Below, piece by piece: positions 1 through 6,407 of a DNA stretch of 7,752 nt; the stretch's first letter is position 1; each line of letters starts with the position of its first letter. Origin of the DNA: Clostridiaceae bacterium (GTDB taxonomy: Bacteria > Bacillota > Clostridia > Lachnospirales > Lachnospiraceae); the NCBI GenBank assembly GCA_902362865.1, contig CABIYE010000037.1, positions 1 to 7,752 of the forward strand, read 5' to 3'. The position numbers were made by a program, and so were the translations under genes. A model generated the notes under the pieces. The model searched no databases. It was not told where the DNA came from and was given only the letters and a program-made list of their open reading frames with translations.

Positions 1-112
1 TCAACCTGCTGAGCTTTGCTCAGTTTGAAGCGGAATGGCGCTCCGTTCCTCTGGAACGGATGCGCAGTTCTTGCGGAATATGCAATCTCTTATAATAAGA
101 TCATATTGGACT
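1..112. other. Left-edge structured stretch, possible 3' end of a rightward gene
   Basis: No gene can be named here. Two hairpins are visible. CTGAGC (9-14) pairs with GCTCAG (18-23) around a TTT loop. A longer stem pairs 38-49 with 53-65, twelve pairs with only T61 bulged, around a three-base loop (50-52). One plus-strand frame (positions 3-95, stop TAA at 93-95) is open from the window edge and ends in ...RMRSSCGICNLL. It could be the tail of a gene converging on prs, which would fit the terminator just downstream. The hairpins would equally suit a structured RNA or the end of an element. The stretch is too short to decide between these. Confidence 0.3.
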
Positions 113-113
113 A

Positions 114-138
114 AAAAAGCTGCCGATGGCAGCTTTTT
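114..138. terminator. Bidirectional intrinsic terminator between prs and the left-edge transcript
   Basis: AAAAAGCTGCC (114-124) and GGCAGCTTTTT (128-138) form a perfect 11-bp stem with a GAT loop. The core is GC-rich, with A/T runs on both flanks, so each strand carries a U-tract after the stem. Read leftward it lies about nine bases past the prs stop codon and should end the murC/dnaD/loader/prs block. Read rightward it would end any gene entering from the left edge. Confidence 0.88.
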
Positions 139-146
139 AATATCCG

Positions 147-1343
147 TTATTCTTCTACTTCCTTGCCCAACTGGTAATTCTTCAGCGCGTGCTGGATTCT
201 CTCGCTGGGATCCAGGATGCTGCTGATAGAGCCGTCGTGGTTCAAGGTATCCACCATTAGGGCAATATATTTGCTCATGTCACAGCTGATATAATAAGGC
301 TTGGACAAAAGCTCAGGCGTTTGATAAATCAGATTCGTTGTAAGAATAGAATCGATAATGCCTTCTTCGTATGCTTTGTCGAACTTGTCCAGTCCGTTGG
401 TGAATAATCCAAAGGTTGCAGCGGCGAAGATTCTCTTTGCCTTTCTTTGTTTCAATTGTCTTGCAACATCCAGAATACTGTCGCCGGAGGAAATCATATC
501 GTCCAAAATGATTACGTCCTTACCTTCTACGGAAGCTCCCAGGAATTCGTGGGCAATGATAGGATTGCGGCCGCCTACGACCCGGGTATAGTCCCTTCTT
601 TTATAGAACATTCCCATATCCAGATTCAGGACGCTTGCCAGGTACACAGCACGTTCTGTGGCGCCCTCGTCCGGACTGATTGCCATCATGTGCTGACTGT
701 CAAATTGAAGGTCGCTGTAGTTCATAATCAGTCCCTTTACGAATTGATACGTTGGACGGACCGTCTCGAACCCACTTAGAGGAATGGCGTTCTGCACACG
801 GGGATCGTGAGCGTCGAAGGTAATAATATTGTCGACTCCCATGCGTACCAGCTCTTGAAGAGCAAGGGCACAGTCCAGAGATTCACGGCTGCTTCTCTTA
901 TGTTGGCGGCTTTCATAAAGGAATGGCATAATCACATTAATTCGCCTTGCTTTTCCGCCGACGGCGGCAATGATCCTTTTCAGATTCTGATAATGGTCGT
1001 CAGGTGACATGTGATTAATATGTCCGCTGAGAGAATAGGTCAGGCTATAGTTGCAGACGTCCACCATCAGATAAAGATCCTTCCCACGCACGGATTCTGC
1101 GATAATTCCCTTCGCTTCACCAGAGCCAAAGCGGGGAACCTTCGCGCCGATGAGGTAGGTGTCTTTCTCATAGCCGTTGAACACAATGTTATCTTTATAT
1201 TTGTGTCCCTCTTCGTGGCGCCATTTTACCAGATAATCATCAACTTTCTTCCCCATTTCCTGACAGCCGTCGAGAGCAATCACTCCAAGAGCTCCAACCG
1301 GAATATTGTCCAAATTACGTTCGCTTCTGCGCAGCATCTTCAA
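147..1343 (-). CDS. prs: Ribose-phosphate pyrophosphokinase (PRPP synthetase), long divergent form
   Basis: This cytosolic enzyme is predicted to transfer pyrophosphate from ATP to ribose 5-phosphate, making PRPP for purine, pyrimidine, histidine, tryptophan and NAD synthesis. Visible motifs are the ATP-site RQ motif in YESRQHKR (143-150), FDAHD (176-180) at the place of the usual D-x-H motif, and the PRPP-binding loop VIILDDMISSGDSI (277-290). The protein has 398 residues against about 315 in classical bacterial Prs. Its loop reads DDMISSGDS rather than the usual DDxIDTxGT, so it is a divergent branch. It is the last gene of the leftward block, 16 bases after the loader gene, and is followed by a terminator. 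The chosen start is TTG, five bases after GGGAGG; an in-frame ATG at 1335-1337 (spacing 11) is the alternative and gives 396 residues. The family call is firm. Full catalytic equivalence to classical Prs is inferred. Confidence 0.88.
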   Translation of the reverse strand: MKMLRRSERNLDNIPVGALGVIALDGCQEMGKKVDDYLVKWRHEEGHKYKDNIVFNGYEKDTYLIGAKVPRFGSGEAKGIIAESVRGKDLYLMVDVCNYSLTYSLSGHINHMSPDDHYQNLKRIIAAVGGKARRINVIMPFLYESRQHKRSSRESLDCALALQELVRMGVDNIITFDAHDPRVQNAIPLSGFETVRPTYQFVKGLIMNYSDLQFDSQHMMAISPDEGATERAVYLASVLNLDMGMFYKRRDYTRVVGGRNPIIAHEFLGASVEGKDVIILDDMISSGDSILDVARQLKQRKAKRIFAAATFGLFTNGLDKFDKAYEEGIIDSILTTNLIYQTPELLSKPYYISCDMSKYIALMVDTLNHDGSISSILDPSERIQHALKNYQLGKEVEE

Positions 1344-1348
1344 AAGTA

Positions 1349-1354
1349 CCTCCC
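1349..1354 (-). promoter_or_regulatory. Ribosome binding site of prs (decides TTG versus ATG start)
   Basis: The minus strand reads GGGAGG, then five bases, then TTG (1341-1343); the ATG two codons on is eleven bases away. The preceding gene also uses GGGAGG, five bases, TTG, which favours the TTG here by analogy but does not prove it. Confidence 0.65.
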
Positions 1355-1359
1355 ATTTG

Positions 1360-2349
1360 TTAATATTTGTTCATTAGTTTCTTCTGGATGCGGATATCAT
1401 CACCGGTCATCCGAAGCACTGTATAGGTGCTTGTGATTCTGGAGAAAATCCTCTCCGAATAGATGTTTCTTATGTCCTCCAATGCCAGATTGGTGGAAAT
1501 CAAGGTCGATTTCTTCCGCAGGATCCGTTCGTTCAGACAAATGAATAACTGTGAAGTGGTGAAGGAATTGGCGAACTCCGTTCCCAGATCGTCAATAATC
1601 AGTAAATCACAGTCTAAAACATGGTCGTGAGCCAGCCCTGCGTCTGCATCTTTTTCAAAAGTATACTTCGCTAATATATCAAAAAGTTGAGATGCAGTAA
1701 AGTAAATTACGGAATAAGACTGCTCGAGCAGTTCTTTTGCGATACAGTGGGAGAGGAAAGTCTTTCCGACTCCCGTGTCGCCGTACATGAGTATATTGCG
1801 GAAATCTGTGGAAAAGGTATCCACAAATTCGTGGCATGTTTTCAGAGCAGTCTTCATGGCTTCCAGGGAAGAACGGCCGGTCAGCCGGTCTATATGGTTG
1901 CTGGAATAGTATTCTAGCGAACAGGTATTAAAATTCTCTCTGTCAAGAATTTCCTGCAGATTTGACTGGGTGTAGAGATAATCAATGGCAGCCTTCTGAA
2001 AGCAATGGCATTTCTTCCCATCTACATATCCGGTATCTTTGCAGTCTGGGCAGGAGTAATCCTTCTCAAGATAATCAGAAGGATAGCCGTTATCCGTCAG
2101 CAGCTCCTTTTTCCGCTCAAAAAGAAGATGGAGCTTCTGCTTTAATATGGTTAATGCATCTTCGTCTCCATCTAATAATCTGCGCGCCTGTTCAAGACTT
2201 AATTCAGAGATGGAGTTGTCCAGAGTCTTTATTTCCGGTATTTTTTGATAAACTTCATCAAAACGTCTGCGCAGACGGTTCTCATTATCTAATTGTTTTT
2301 GCTCGTATATGCGCATCAGGTAATCATGCTGAGAATTCGTAAGTGCCAA
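1360..2349 (-). CDS. dnaI: Replicative helicase loader, DnaC/DnaI family AAA+ ATPase
   Basis: The 329-residue protein fits the family that delivers the hexameric replicative helicase to DNA at the origin and at restarted forks. The N-terminal half (about 1-95) is rich in charged residues and probably helical. A four-cysteine cluster follows (C100, C103, C114, C116), matching the zinc-binding region known in DnaI-type loaders. The AAA+ domain has Walker A GDTGVGKT (190-197), Walker B LLIIDDLGTE (249-258), sensor-1-like STN (285-287) and a candidate arginine-finger segment SERIFSRI (298-305). The start is TTG with GGGAGG five bases upstream; the first internal ATG is at residue 12. It lies 26 bases after dnaD, its expected functional partner, and 16 bases before prs. 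Databases may label it DnaC or simply ATP-binding protein. IstB-type transposon helper ATPases are related, but no transposase is present and the zinc-cluster N-terminus argues for a loader. Confidence 0.88.
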   Translation of the reverse strand: MALTNSQHDYLMRIYEQKQLDNENRLRRRFDEVYQKIPEIKTLDNSISELSLEQARRLLDGDEDALTILKQKLHLLFERKKELLTDNGYPSDYLEKDYSCPDCKDTGYVDGKKCHCFQKAAIDYLYTQSNLQEILDRENFNTCSLEYYSSNHIDRLTGRSSLEAMKTALKTCHEFVDTFSTDFRNILMYGDTGVGKTFLSHCIAKELLEQSYSVIYFTASQLFDILAKYTFEKDADAGLAHDHVLDCDLLIIDDLGTEFANSFTTSQLFICLNERILRKKSTLISTNLALEDIRNIYSERIFSRITSTYTVLRMTGDDIRIQKKLMNKY

Positions 2350-2354
2350 AATGG

Positions 2355-2360
2355 CCTCCC
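2355..2360 (-). promoter_or_regulatory. Ribosome binding site supporting the TTG start of the helicase loader
   Basis: On the minus strand AAGGGAGG is followed by five bases and then TTG (2347-2349). No ATG or GTG lies in frame near this strong site, so TTG is the best-supported start. Confidence 0.75.
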
Positions 2361-2375
2361 TTCTTGCCAGGAGTC

Positions 2376-3392
2376 TTACCTGGTCTGTATTAATCTGCGT
2401 GTCAGGTCATCCATGTCTTCGTAGGTACGCCCCTCAAAATTATTGAACCTGTTCTGAGAGGGCTTCCCGGATGCAGATTTCTGTATAGCGGGAGATTTCT
2501 TTAAATGCTTCTCTCGGTGAAATTCCTGATCCAGAAGACGGACGTCCTGTAAGGAATGGACATTCTTATCCATCCAGTCTTTTAAAATCTTCTCGGTATA
2601 TGAAAAGCCCGGTTGGTGGATCGCTTCTATGGTGCGGCTGCATGCTTCTAAAATCAGCTCCAGCGGCAGCCCGTATTCTTCTGTCCAGCGGCGGATATAA
2701 GCGGCTTCTGAAGGCGCGGGGGCACGTCCTTTGATGCCGTACGCATTCAGTACAGAATAATAATTCTTGTTATAAAGCAGCGTGCTGTTCTTGGCAGCGC
2801 TTACCGTCTTAATATCCTGCTCTGCCCAGGAAATCGCTACTTTCTTAATGTAGTGCATACTCTTATGGTTATTCTCCACACAGTATTCAATCAAGTATTC
2901 AATTAAATCCACAGACATGCCTAATTCGTCATAAAAGTATGTAATTGTGTTAATATCTGTTACGGTCAGAGTCTTGCCCAGGTATTGTTCGGTTACGAAT
3001 AATAATTCTTTCAGTTCCCGGCGGTTCTTAAAAGCCGTAATGTTCTGCGGATGAGGGACATCCGTTTTTGGTTCTGCTTCTGATTCAGGCGTTTTTTCTG
3101 CCACTGTCCCAGTCTTTGCCTTTGTATCCCGGTCGGGCATAGTCTCATAGTCAAGAAGCCCCAGATTCTTCCAATAATTTAACGCGCGGATAACATCCTT
3201 CTCCGTGCAGTCCAGAATATCGGCAATTCCCGATATGTCTCTGCTCACGGAAGGATCGTTCAGATGCCGGAGCAGGAGAAGATATACCTTTACGAACTCT
3301 CCGTTAGCTTTCGGCATATAATTGTCTATAAATTCGTTCTCCAGCAGAGTTGCATTCCCCTGCACATGATTGGTTAATATCAATTTCGTCAT
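2376..3392 (-). CDS. dnaD: DnaD-domain primosome protein
   Basis: This 338-residue protein resembles the DnaD/DnaB family, which acts after DnaA at the origin and in PriA-dependent restart to recruit the loader-helicase complex. Residues about 20-82 look like the N-terminal winged-helix/oligomerisation domain. A polar linker rich in E, K, P and T runs from about 83 to 118. Two C-terminal DnaD domains follow, each ending in the family's Y-x3-(I/V)-x3-W signature: YIKKVAISW (181-189) and Y265, I269, W273. The tail holds a basic stretch and a FNNFEGR motif (316-322), common near DnaD C-termini. The start is ATG, behind AAGGACGGG at a slightly long spacing. The gene is followed directly by the loader gene, so the two primosome partners are probably co-transcribed. 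The upstream gap carries a DnaA-box cluster. The family call is secure; whether it serves origin firing, restart or both is inferred. Confidence 0.88.
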   Translation of the reverse strand: MTKLILTNHVQGNATLLENEFIDNYMPKANGEFVKVYLLLLRHLNDPSVSRDISGIADILDCTEKDVIRALNYWKNLGLLDYETMPDRDTKAKTGTVAEKTPESEAEPKTDVPHPQNITAFKNRRELKELLFVTEQYLGKTLTVTDINTITYFYDELGMSVDLIEYLIEYCVENNHKSMHYIKKVAISWAEQDIKTVSAAKNSTLLYNKNYYSVLNAYGIKGRAPAPSEAAYIRRWTEEYGLPLELILEACSRTIEAIHQPGFSYTEKILKDWMDKNVHSLQDVRLLDQEFHREKHLKKSPAIQKSASGKPSQNRFNNFEGRTYEDMDDLTRRLIQTR

Positions 3393-3422
3393 CTTATCTA
3401 CCCGTCCTTATGCTTCAAATCC

Positions 3423-3431
3423 TGTGGATAT
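3423..3431 (-). promoter_or_regulatory. Near-perfect DnaA box at the dnaD promoter start point
   Basis: The minus strand reads ATATCCACA, one mismatch from the consensus TTATCCACA. It abuts the predicted -10 hexamer (3432-3437) and covers the expected transcription start. A protein bound here would compete with RNA polymerase. It has the same orientation as the three perfect boxes about 60 bases upstream. Confidence 0.55.
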
Positions 3432-3460
3432 ATGATAGCACAGGAAGGGGGGAGCAAAAA
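3432..3460 (-). promoter_or_regulatory. Predicted sigma-A promoter of the dnaD-loader-prs operon
   Basis: The minus strand has TGCTATCAT, an extended -10 (TGn plus TATCAT, hexamer at 3432-3437). At a 17-base spacer the -35 position is a poor match (TTTTTG, 3455-3460), so the promoter would rely on the extended -10 or on an activator. The predicted start near 3425 gives a leader of about 33 bases before dnaD. I see no GC-rich terminator between murC and this point, so read-through from murC is also likely. Confidence 0.5.
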
Positions 3461-3490
3461 AGAAGTTTTTGAGCTAAAAATCAGGTTTTT

Positions 3491-3522
3491 TGTGGATAAA
3501 ATTGTGTGGATAATGTGGATAA
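3491..3522 (-). promoter_or_regulatory. Cluster of three perfect DnaA boxes between murC and dnaD
   Basis: TGTGGATAA on the plus strand (TTATCCACA on the minus strand) occurs at 3491-3499, 3505-3513 and 3514-3522. All three copies are exact, in the same orientation, and the last two abut. The cluster begins one base past the murC stop codon and sits about 65-100 bases upstream of the predicted dnaD transcription start. TTATCCACA is the high-affinity site of the initiator DnaA. An exact 9-mer is expected about 0.06 times in a window this size on both strands, so three in 32 bases is not chance. The role (operon control, DnaA titration or accessory initiation site) is inferred. Confidence 0.85.
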
Positions 3523-3523
3523 A

Positions 3524-4903
3524 TTAGTCTGCCAGTAGAGATTCCCCGATATTTACCACATCTCCGGCTCCCATAGTTATCAACATATCCCCTTTCCTAC
3601 AATGTTCCAGCACAAAATCTTCAATTGCCCGGAAAGAGGGCAGGTAATATGCATCCACGCCTTTTTTCTTCAGGGCATTTGCAATCTGCTCCGAGGAGAC
3701 GCCCAGGGTATCTGTCTCTCTGGCGGCGTAAATATCTGCCATCACAATATGGTCGGCATGAGTCAGAGCGTCTACAAATTCAGAAAACAAGGCCTTGGTT
3801 CTGGAGAAGGTATGGGGCTGGAATACGCACCAGATCTCTCTGTGGGGATAGTTAGCGGCAGCGGTCAGGCTTGCCCGAATCTCTGTTGGGTGGTGGGCGT
3901 AATCGTCAATGATCGTGAATCCATTCCGTTCTCCTTTGTACTCAAAGCGCCGGTCGGTTCCTGTAAAGGTGGAGAGGCCGTCCTGCATTGCAGTTACCGG
4001 AACATCCAGCAGATCTGCGGCGGCTATCGCGGCAAGTGCATTGGAAATATTGTGATCGCCGGCTACCGCAAGCCGGATATGTCCTAGACAGACGCCGTGT
4101 TTCATTACATCAAAGGAAGCGTCTCCTTTTTCATCGTGGGTGATGCCAGAGGCAGTATAATCAGATCCGTCTGTTAAACCGAAGGTAACCACATGGCACT
4201 GCAGCCCGGCGGTAAATCCGGCAAGATCCGGTATTTCGCTGTTGAGAATCAGCGTTCCGTCTTCCGGGAGAAGCTCTGCGAATTTCCGGAAGGAATGACG
4301 GATATCATCCAGATCTTTAAAGAAATCCAGGTGGTCGGCATCAATGTTCAGGATAATGGAAATCTTTGGAAAGAAATGGAGAAAGCTGTTGGTGTATTCA
4401 CATGCTTCCGTTACAAAGACTTCGGAACCGCCTACACGGATGTTGCCGCCAATTGCCTTCAGGACTCCGCCTACAGAGATTGTAGGATCTTTCTTGCCGG
4501 AAAGAAGGATGTGGGACAGCATAGATGTGGTGGTAGTTTTCCCGTGCGTGCCGGAGACGGCGATGGGAATCTTGTAATTAGACATCAGTTGGCCGAGGAG
4601 CTCTGCACGGCTTAACATAGGCAGATTCTGGCGTCTGGCCTCCACAAATTCTTCGTTGTCTTCGTGGATGGCGGCAGTATAGACTACGACGTCAATGCCC
4701 GGAATAATATTAGAAGCCTTCTGACCGTAAAAAATCTTAGCTCCCATCCGGGAGAGATGGTCTGTCAGGGCGGATTCCTTTGCGTCAGAACCGGACACGG
4801 TAAAGTGTTCGTCTAAAAGAATCTCTGCAAGACCGCTCATACTGATGCCGCCGATACCGATAAAATGTACATGAACTGGCTGGTTGAAATCAATTTTATA
4901 CAT
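3524..4903 (-). CDS. murC: UDP-N-acetylmuramate--L-alanine ligase MurC
   Basis: MurC joins L-alanine to UDP-N-acetylmuramic acid using ATP, the first amino-acid addition in cytoplasmic peptidoglycan precursor synthesis. The 459 residues match the usual family length. In order, the sequence shows the N-terminal UDP-sugar-binding loop GIGGISMSG (16-24), the ATP P-loop SGTHGKTTT (117-125), ACEYTNSF (167-174), NIDADHLDFF (186-195), GDHNISNALAA (282-292), RRFEYKG (318-324), DDYAHHPTEI (333-342) and FQPHTFSRT (361-369). All are canonical Mur-ligase/MurC motifs and none is missing. The start is ATG with AGAGAGG about ten bases upstream. It is the first leftward gene, divergent from glgC, behind a well-formed promoter. 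The 131-base gap to dnaD has no clear terminator, so it may lead one long transcription unit. Confidence 0.97.
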   Translation of the reverse strand: MYKIDFNQPVHVHFIGIGGISMSGLAEILLDEHFTVSGSDAKESALTDHLSRMGAKIFYGQKASNIIPGIDVVVYTAAIHEDNEEFVEARRQNLPMLSRAELLGQLMSNYKIPIAVSGTHGKTTTTSMLSHILLSGKKDPTISVGGVLKAIGGNIRVGGSEVFVTEACEYTNSFLHFFPKISIILNIDADHLDFFKDLDDIRHSFRKFAELLPEDGTLILNSEIPDLAGFTAGLQCHVVTFGLTDGSDYTASGITHDEKGDASFDVMKHGVCLGHIRLAVAGDHNISNALAAIAAADLLDVPVTAMQDGLSTFTGTDRRFEYKGERNGFTIIDDYAHHPTEIRASLTAAANYPHREIWCVFQPHTFSRTKALFSEFVDALTHADHIVMADIYAARETDTLGVSSEQIANALKKKGVDAYYLPSFRAIEDFVLEHCRKGDMLITMGAGDVVNIGESLLAD

Positions 4904-4957
4904 AAGTTGTATACCTCTCTATTATTTGCGCAATCTTTTTTTATAACAGTCATAAAA

Positions 4958-4991
4958 ATATATGTTTATCTATATTATTATAAACATATAT
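4958..4991. repeat. 12-bp perfect inverted repeat over the murC -10
   Basis: ATATATGTTTAT (4958-4969) is repeated inverted as ATAAACATATAT (4980-4991) with a ten-base centre. The right arm overlaps the murC -10 hexamer (4977-4982), and the left arm falls at and downstream of the predicted start. It could be an operator for a dimeric regulator or a weak stem at the 5' end of the transcript. Being A/T-only apart from one G/C pair per arm, it would not terminate transcription. Confidence 0.6.
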
Positions 4992-5005
4992 GCCAAAAAA
5001 GCCAA
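4977..5005 (-). promoter_or_regulatory. Predicted sigma-A promoter of murC
   Basis: The minus strand shows -35 TTGGCT (5000-5005), a 17-base spacer and a perfect -10 TATAAT (4977-4982). The start near 4970 leaves a leader of about 66 bases before the murC ATG. Confidence 0.72.
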
Positions 5006-5089
5006 GCTGTATTTTTTGTCACTATTTAATAAAATAGGCTGGAAAAACATACTTTTTTTGTAAAATTCGTTTATTAAAATTATTTATTA

Positions 5090-5098
5090 TGGTATAAT
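5090..5098 (+). promoter_or_regulatory. Predicted extended -10 promoter of glgCD
   Basis: TGGTATAAT is an extended -10 with a perfect hexamer (5093-5098). The -35 position at a 17-base spacer (TTTATT, 5070-5075) is weak, as is often tolerated with TGn. The start near 5105 would give a leader of about 28 bases, with the ribosome binding site AAGGGGTGA (5120-5128) close to the ATG. Confidence 0.65.
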
Positions 5099-5132
5099 AA
5101 ATATATTTAAATTACTGAGAAGGGGTGATGAC

Positions 5133-6407
5133 ATGATTAAGAAAGAGATGATAGCGATGTTGCTGGCAGGAGGACAAGGCAGCAGACTTGGTGTTCTTAC
5201 TGCGAAAGTTGCCAAGCCGGCCGTTGCTTTTGGAGGAAAATACAGGATTATTGACTTCCCGCTCAGCAACTGCATTAACTCAGGAATTGATACGGTGGGC
5301 GTGCTGACCCAGTATCAGCCGCTGCGGCTGAATACACATATAGGAATAGGGATTCCGTGGGATCTGGACCGGAACGTGGGCGGAGTTTCCATTCTGCCGC
5401 CATACGAGAAGAGCAGAGGCAGTGAATGGTATACGGGAACAGCGAATGCCATTTATCAGAATCTGGATTATATGGAGACCTTTAACCCGGATTATGTATT
5501 GATCTTGTCAGGAGACCATATTTATAAGATGGATTATGAAGTGATGTTGGATTACCACAAGGAGAACCATGCTGATGTTACGATCGCTGCGATGCCGGTG
5601 CCGATGGAAGAGGCGAGCAGATTCGGCATTGTTATTACAGATGGCAGCGGCCGTATTACAGAATTCCAGGAGAAGCCTCCGGAACCTAAGAGTAATCTGG
5701 CGTCCATGGGAATCTATATATTTAGCTGGCCGGTACTGAAAAAGGCGCTGATTGAGCTGCGCGATGTGCCGGGATGTGATTTTGGGAAGCATATTATCCC
5801 GCATTGCCATGAGCAGGGAGGCAGAATGTTTGCCTATGAATACAATGGTTACTGGAAAGATGTGGGGACGCTGGGATCTTATTGGGAAGCGAATATGGAG
5901 CTGATTGATATTATTCCGGAATTTAATCTGTATGAAGAATTTTGGAAAATATATACCAACAGTGATATTATCCCTCCGCAATATATATCGGATCAGTCCG
6001 TGATAGAAAGGTGCATCATCGGAGACGGAGCAGAGATTTACGGAGAAGTACGTAATTGTGTCATCGGTTCCGGCGTAACTATAGGACAAGGTACGGTTGT
6101 CCGTGATTCAATCATTATGAAGGATGTGGAAATCGGAAGCGGCTGTATCATTGACAAGGCAATCATAGCGGAAGATGTTAAAATCGGGGCGAATGTAACC
6201 CTTGGAACCGGCGGGGAAGCGCCGAATAAGATGAAGCCGGATATTTACTCTTTTGGGCTGGTGACAATCGGTGAAAATTCTGTGATACCGGACGGGGTTC
6301 AGATTGGCAAGAATACTGCCGTCAGCGGAGTGACGATTCGGGAAGACTATCCGAATGGGATTCTGGAAAGCGGCGAGACATTGATAAAGGCAGGTGAGCG
6401 CGTATGA
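5133..6407 (+). CDS. glgC: Glucose-1-phosphate adenylyltransferase, catalytic subunit GlgC
   Basis: GlgC makes ADP-glucose from ATP and glucose 1-phosphate, the committed and usually allosterically controlled step of bacterial glycogen synthesis. The 424 residues show an N-terminal nucleotidyltransferase (Rossmann-like) domain with GGQGSRLG (13-20), GTANAIYQN (102-110), [10 protein letters not shown] (126-135; D128 at the expected metal/catalytic position), EFQEKP (177-182) and YWKDVGT (240-246; D243 at the second expected acidic site). From about residue 285 there are hexapeptide-type repeats ([27 protein letters not shown]) that form the C-terminal left-handed beta-helix. All key residues are present, so this should be the active subunit. 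The start is ATG behind AAGGGGTGA. It overlaps glgD by ATGA, which indicates translational coupling and co-assembly. Confidence 0.97.
   Translation: MIKKEMIAMLLAGGQGSRLGVLTAKVAKPAVAFGGKYRIIDFPLSNCINSGIDTVGVLTQYQPLRLNTHIGIGIPWDLDRNVGGVSILPPYEKSRGSEWYTGTANAIYQNLDYMETFNPDYVLILSGDHIYKMDYEVMLDYHKENHADVTIAAMPVPMEEASRFGIVITDGSGRITEFQEKPPEPKSNLASMGIYIFSWPVLKKALIELRDVPGCDFGKHIIPHCHEQGGRMFAYEYNGYWKDVGTLGSYWEANMELIDIIPEFNLYEEFWKIYTNSDIIPPQYISDQSVIERCIIGDGAEIYGEVRNCVIGSGVTIGQGTVVRDSIIMKDVEIGSGCIIDKAIIAEDVKIGANVTLGTGGEAPNKMKPDIYSFGLVTIGENSVIPDGVQIGKNTAVSGVTIREDYPNGILESGETLIKAGERV

Larger units (their letters stand above)
4904..5132. other. AT-rich divergent intergenic region between murC and glgC
   Basis: This 229-base stretch has no gene. 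It holds a leftward promoter for murC, a rightward promoter for glgC, the murC and glgC ribosome binding sites, and two inverted repeats: a 12-bp-arm dyad at 4958-4991 and a smaller CTATTT/AAATAG dyad at 5022-5037 lying between the two promoters. No riboswitch or small RNA could be recognised. Confidence 0.8.

Noticed and set aside
1807..1825. TGTGGAAAA and GTATCCACA, two one-mismatch DnaA boxes in inverted order inside the loader gene
   Set aside because: About 1.7 one-mismatch matches are expected by chance in a window this size on both strands, and the bases are constrained by coding. Too weak to call, although the close pairing is curious.
1360..2349. IstB-type transposon helper ATPase instead of a helicase loader
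   Set aside because: No transposase partner or inverted ends are present, and the four-cysteine N-terminal region and adjacency to dnaD fit a DnaI/DnaC loader.
3461..3491. A/T runs between murC and dnaD as a possible murC terminator
   Set aside because: The stems available (TTTTT/AAAAA type) contain no GC-rich core, so an intrinsic terminator is not supported.
3393..3523. A second chromosomal origin
   Set aside because: The DnaA boxes are real, but there is no long AT-rich unwinding stretch, no evident DnaA-trio pattern, and no dnaA or dnaN nearby. Regulatory or titration roles are simpler.
3602..4087. Plus-strand open frame of 161 codons inside murC
   Set aside because: It is antisense to canonical MurC motifs and its peptide has no family features, so it is treated as a shadow frame.
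4995..5017. AAAAAAG...TTTTTT stretch as a terminator in the murC-glgC gap
   Set aside because: The interior does not pair beyond the A/T runs, and the stretch overlaps the murC -35. Divergent genes need no terminator here.
5508..6089. Minus-strand open frame of 193 codons inside glgC
   Set aside because: It lies wholly antisense to a well-conserved gene, encodes no recognisable motif and has no clear ribosome binding site. It is a codon-composition shadow.
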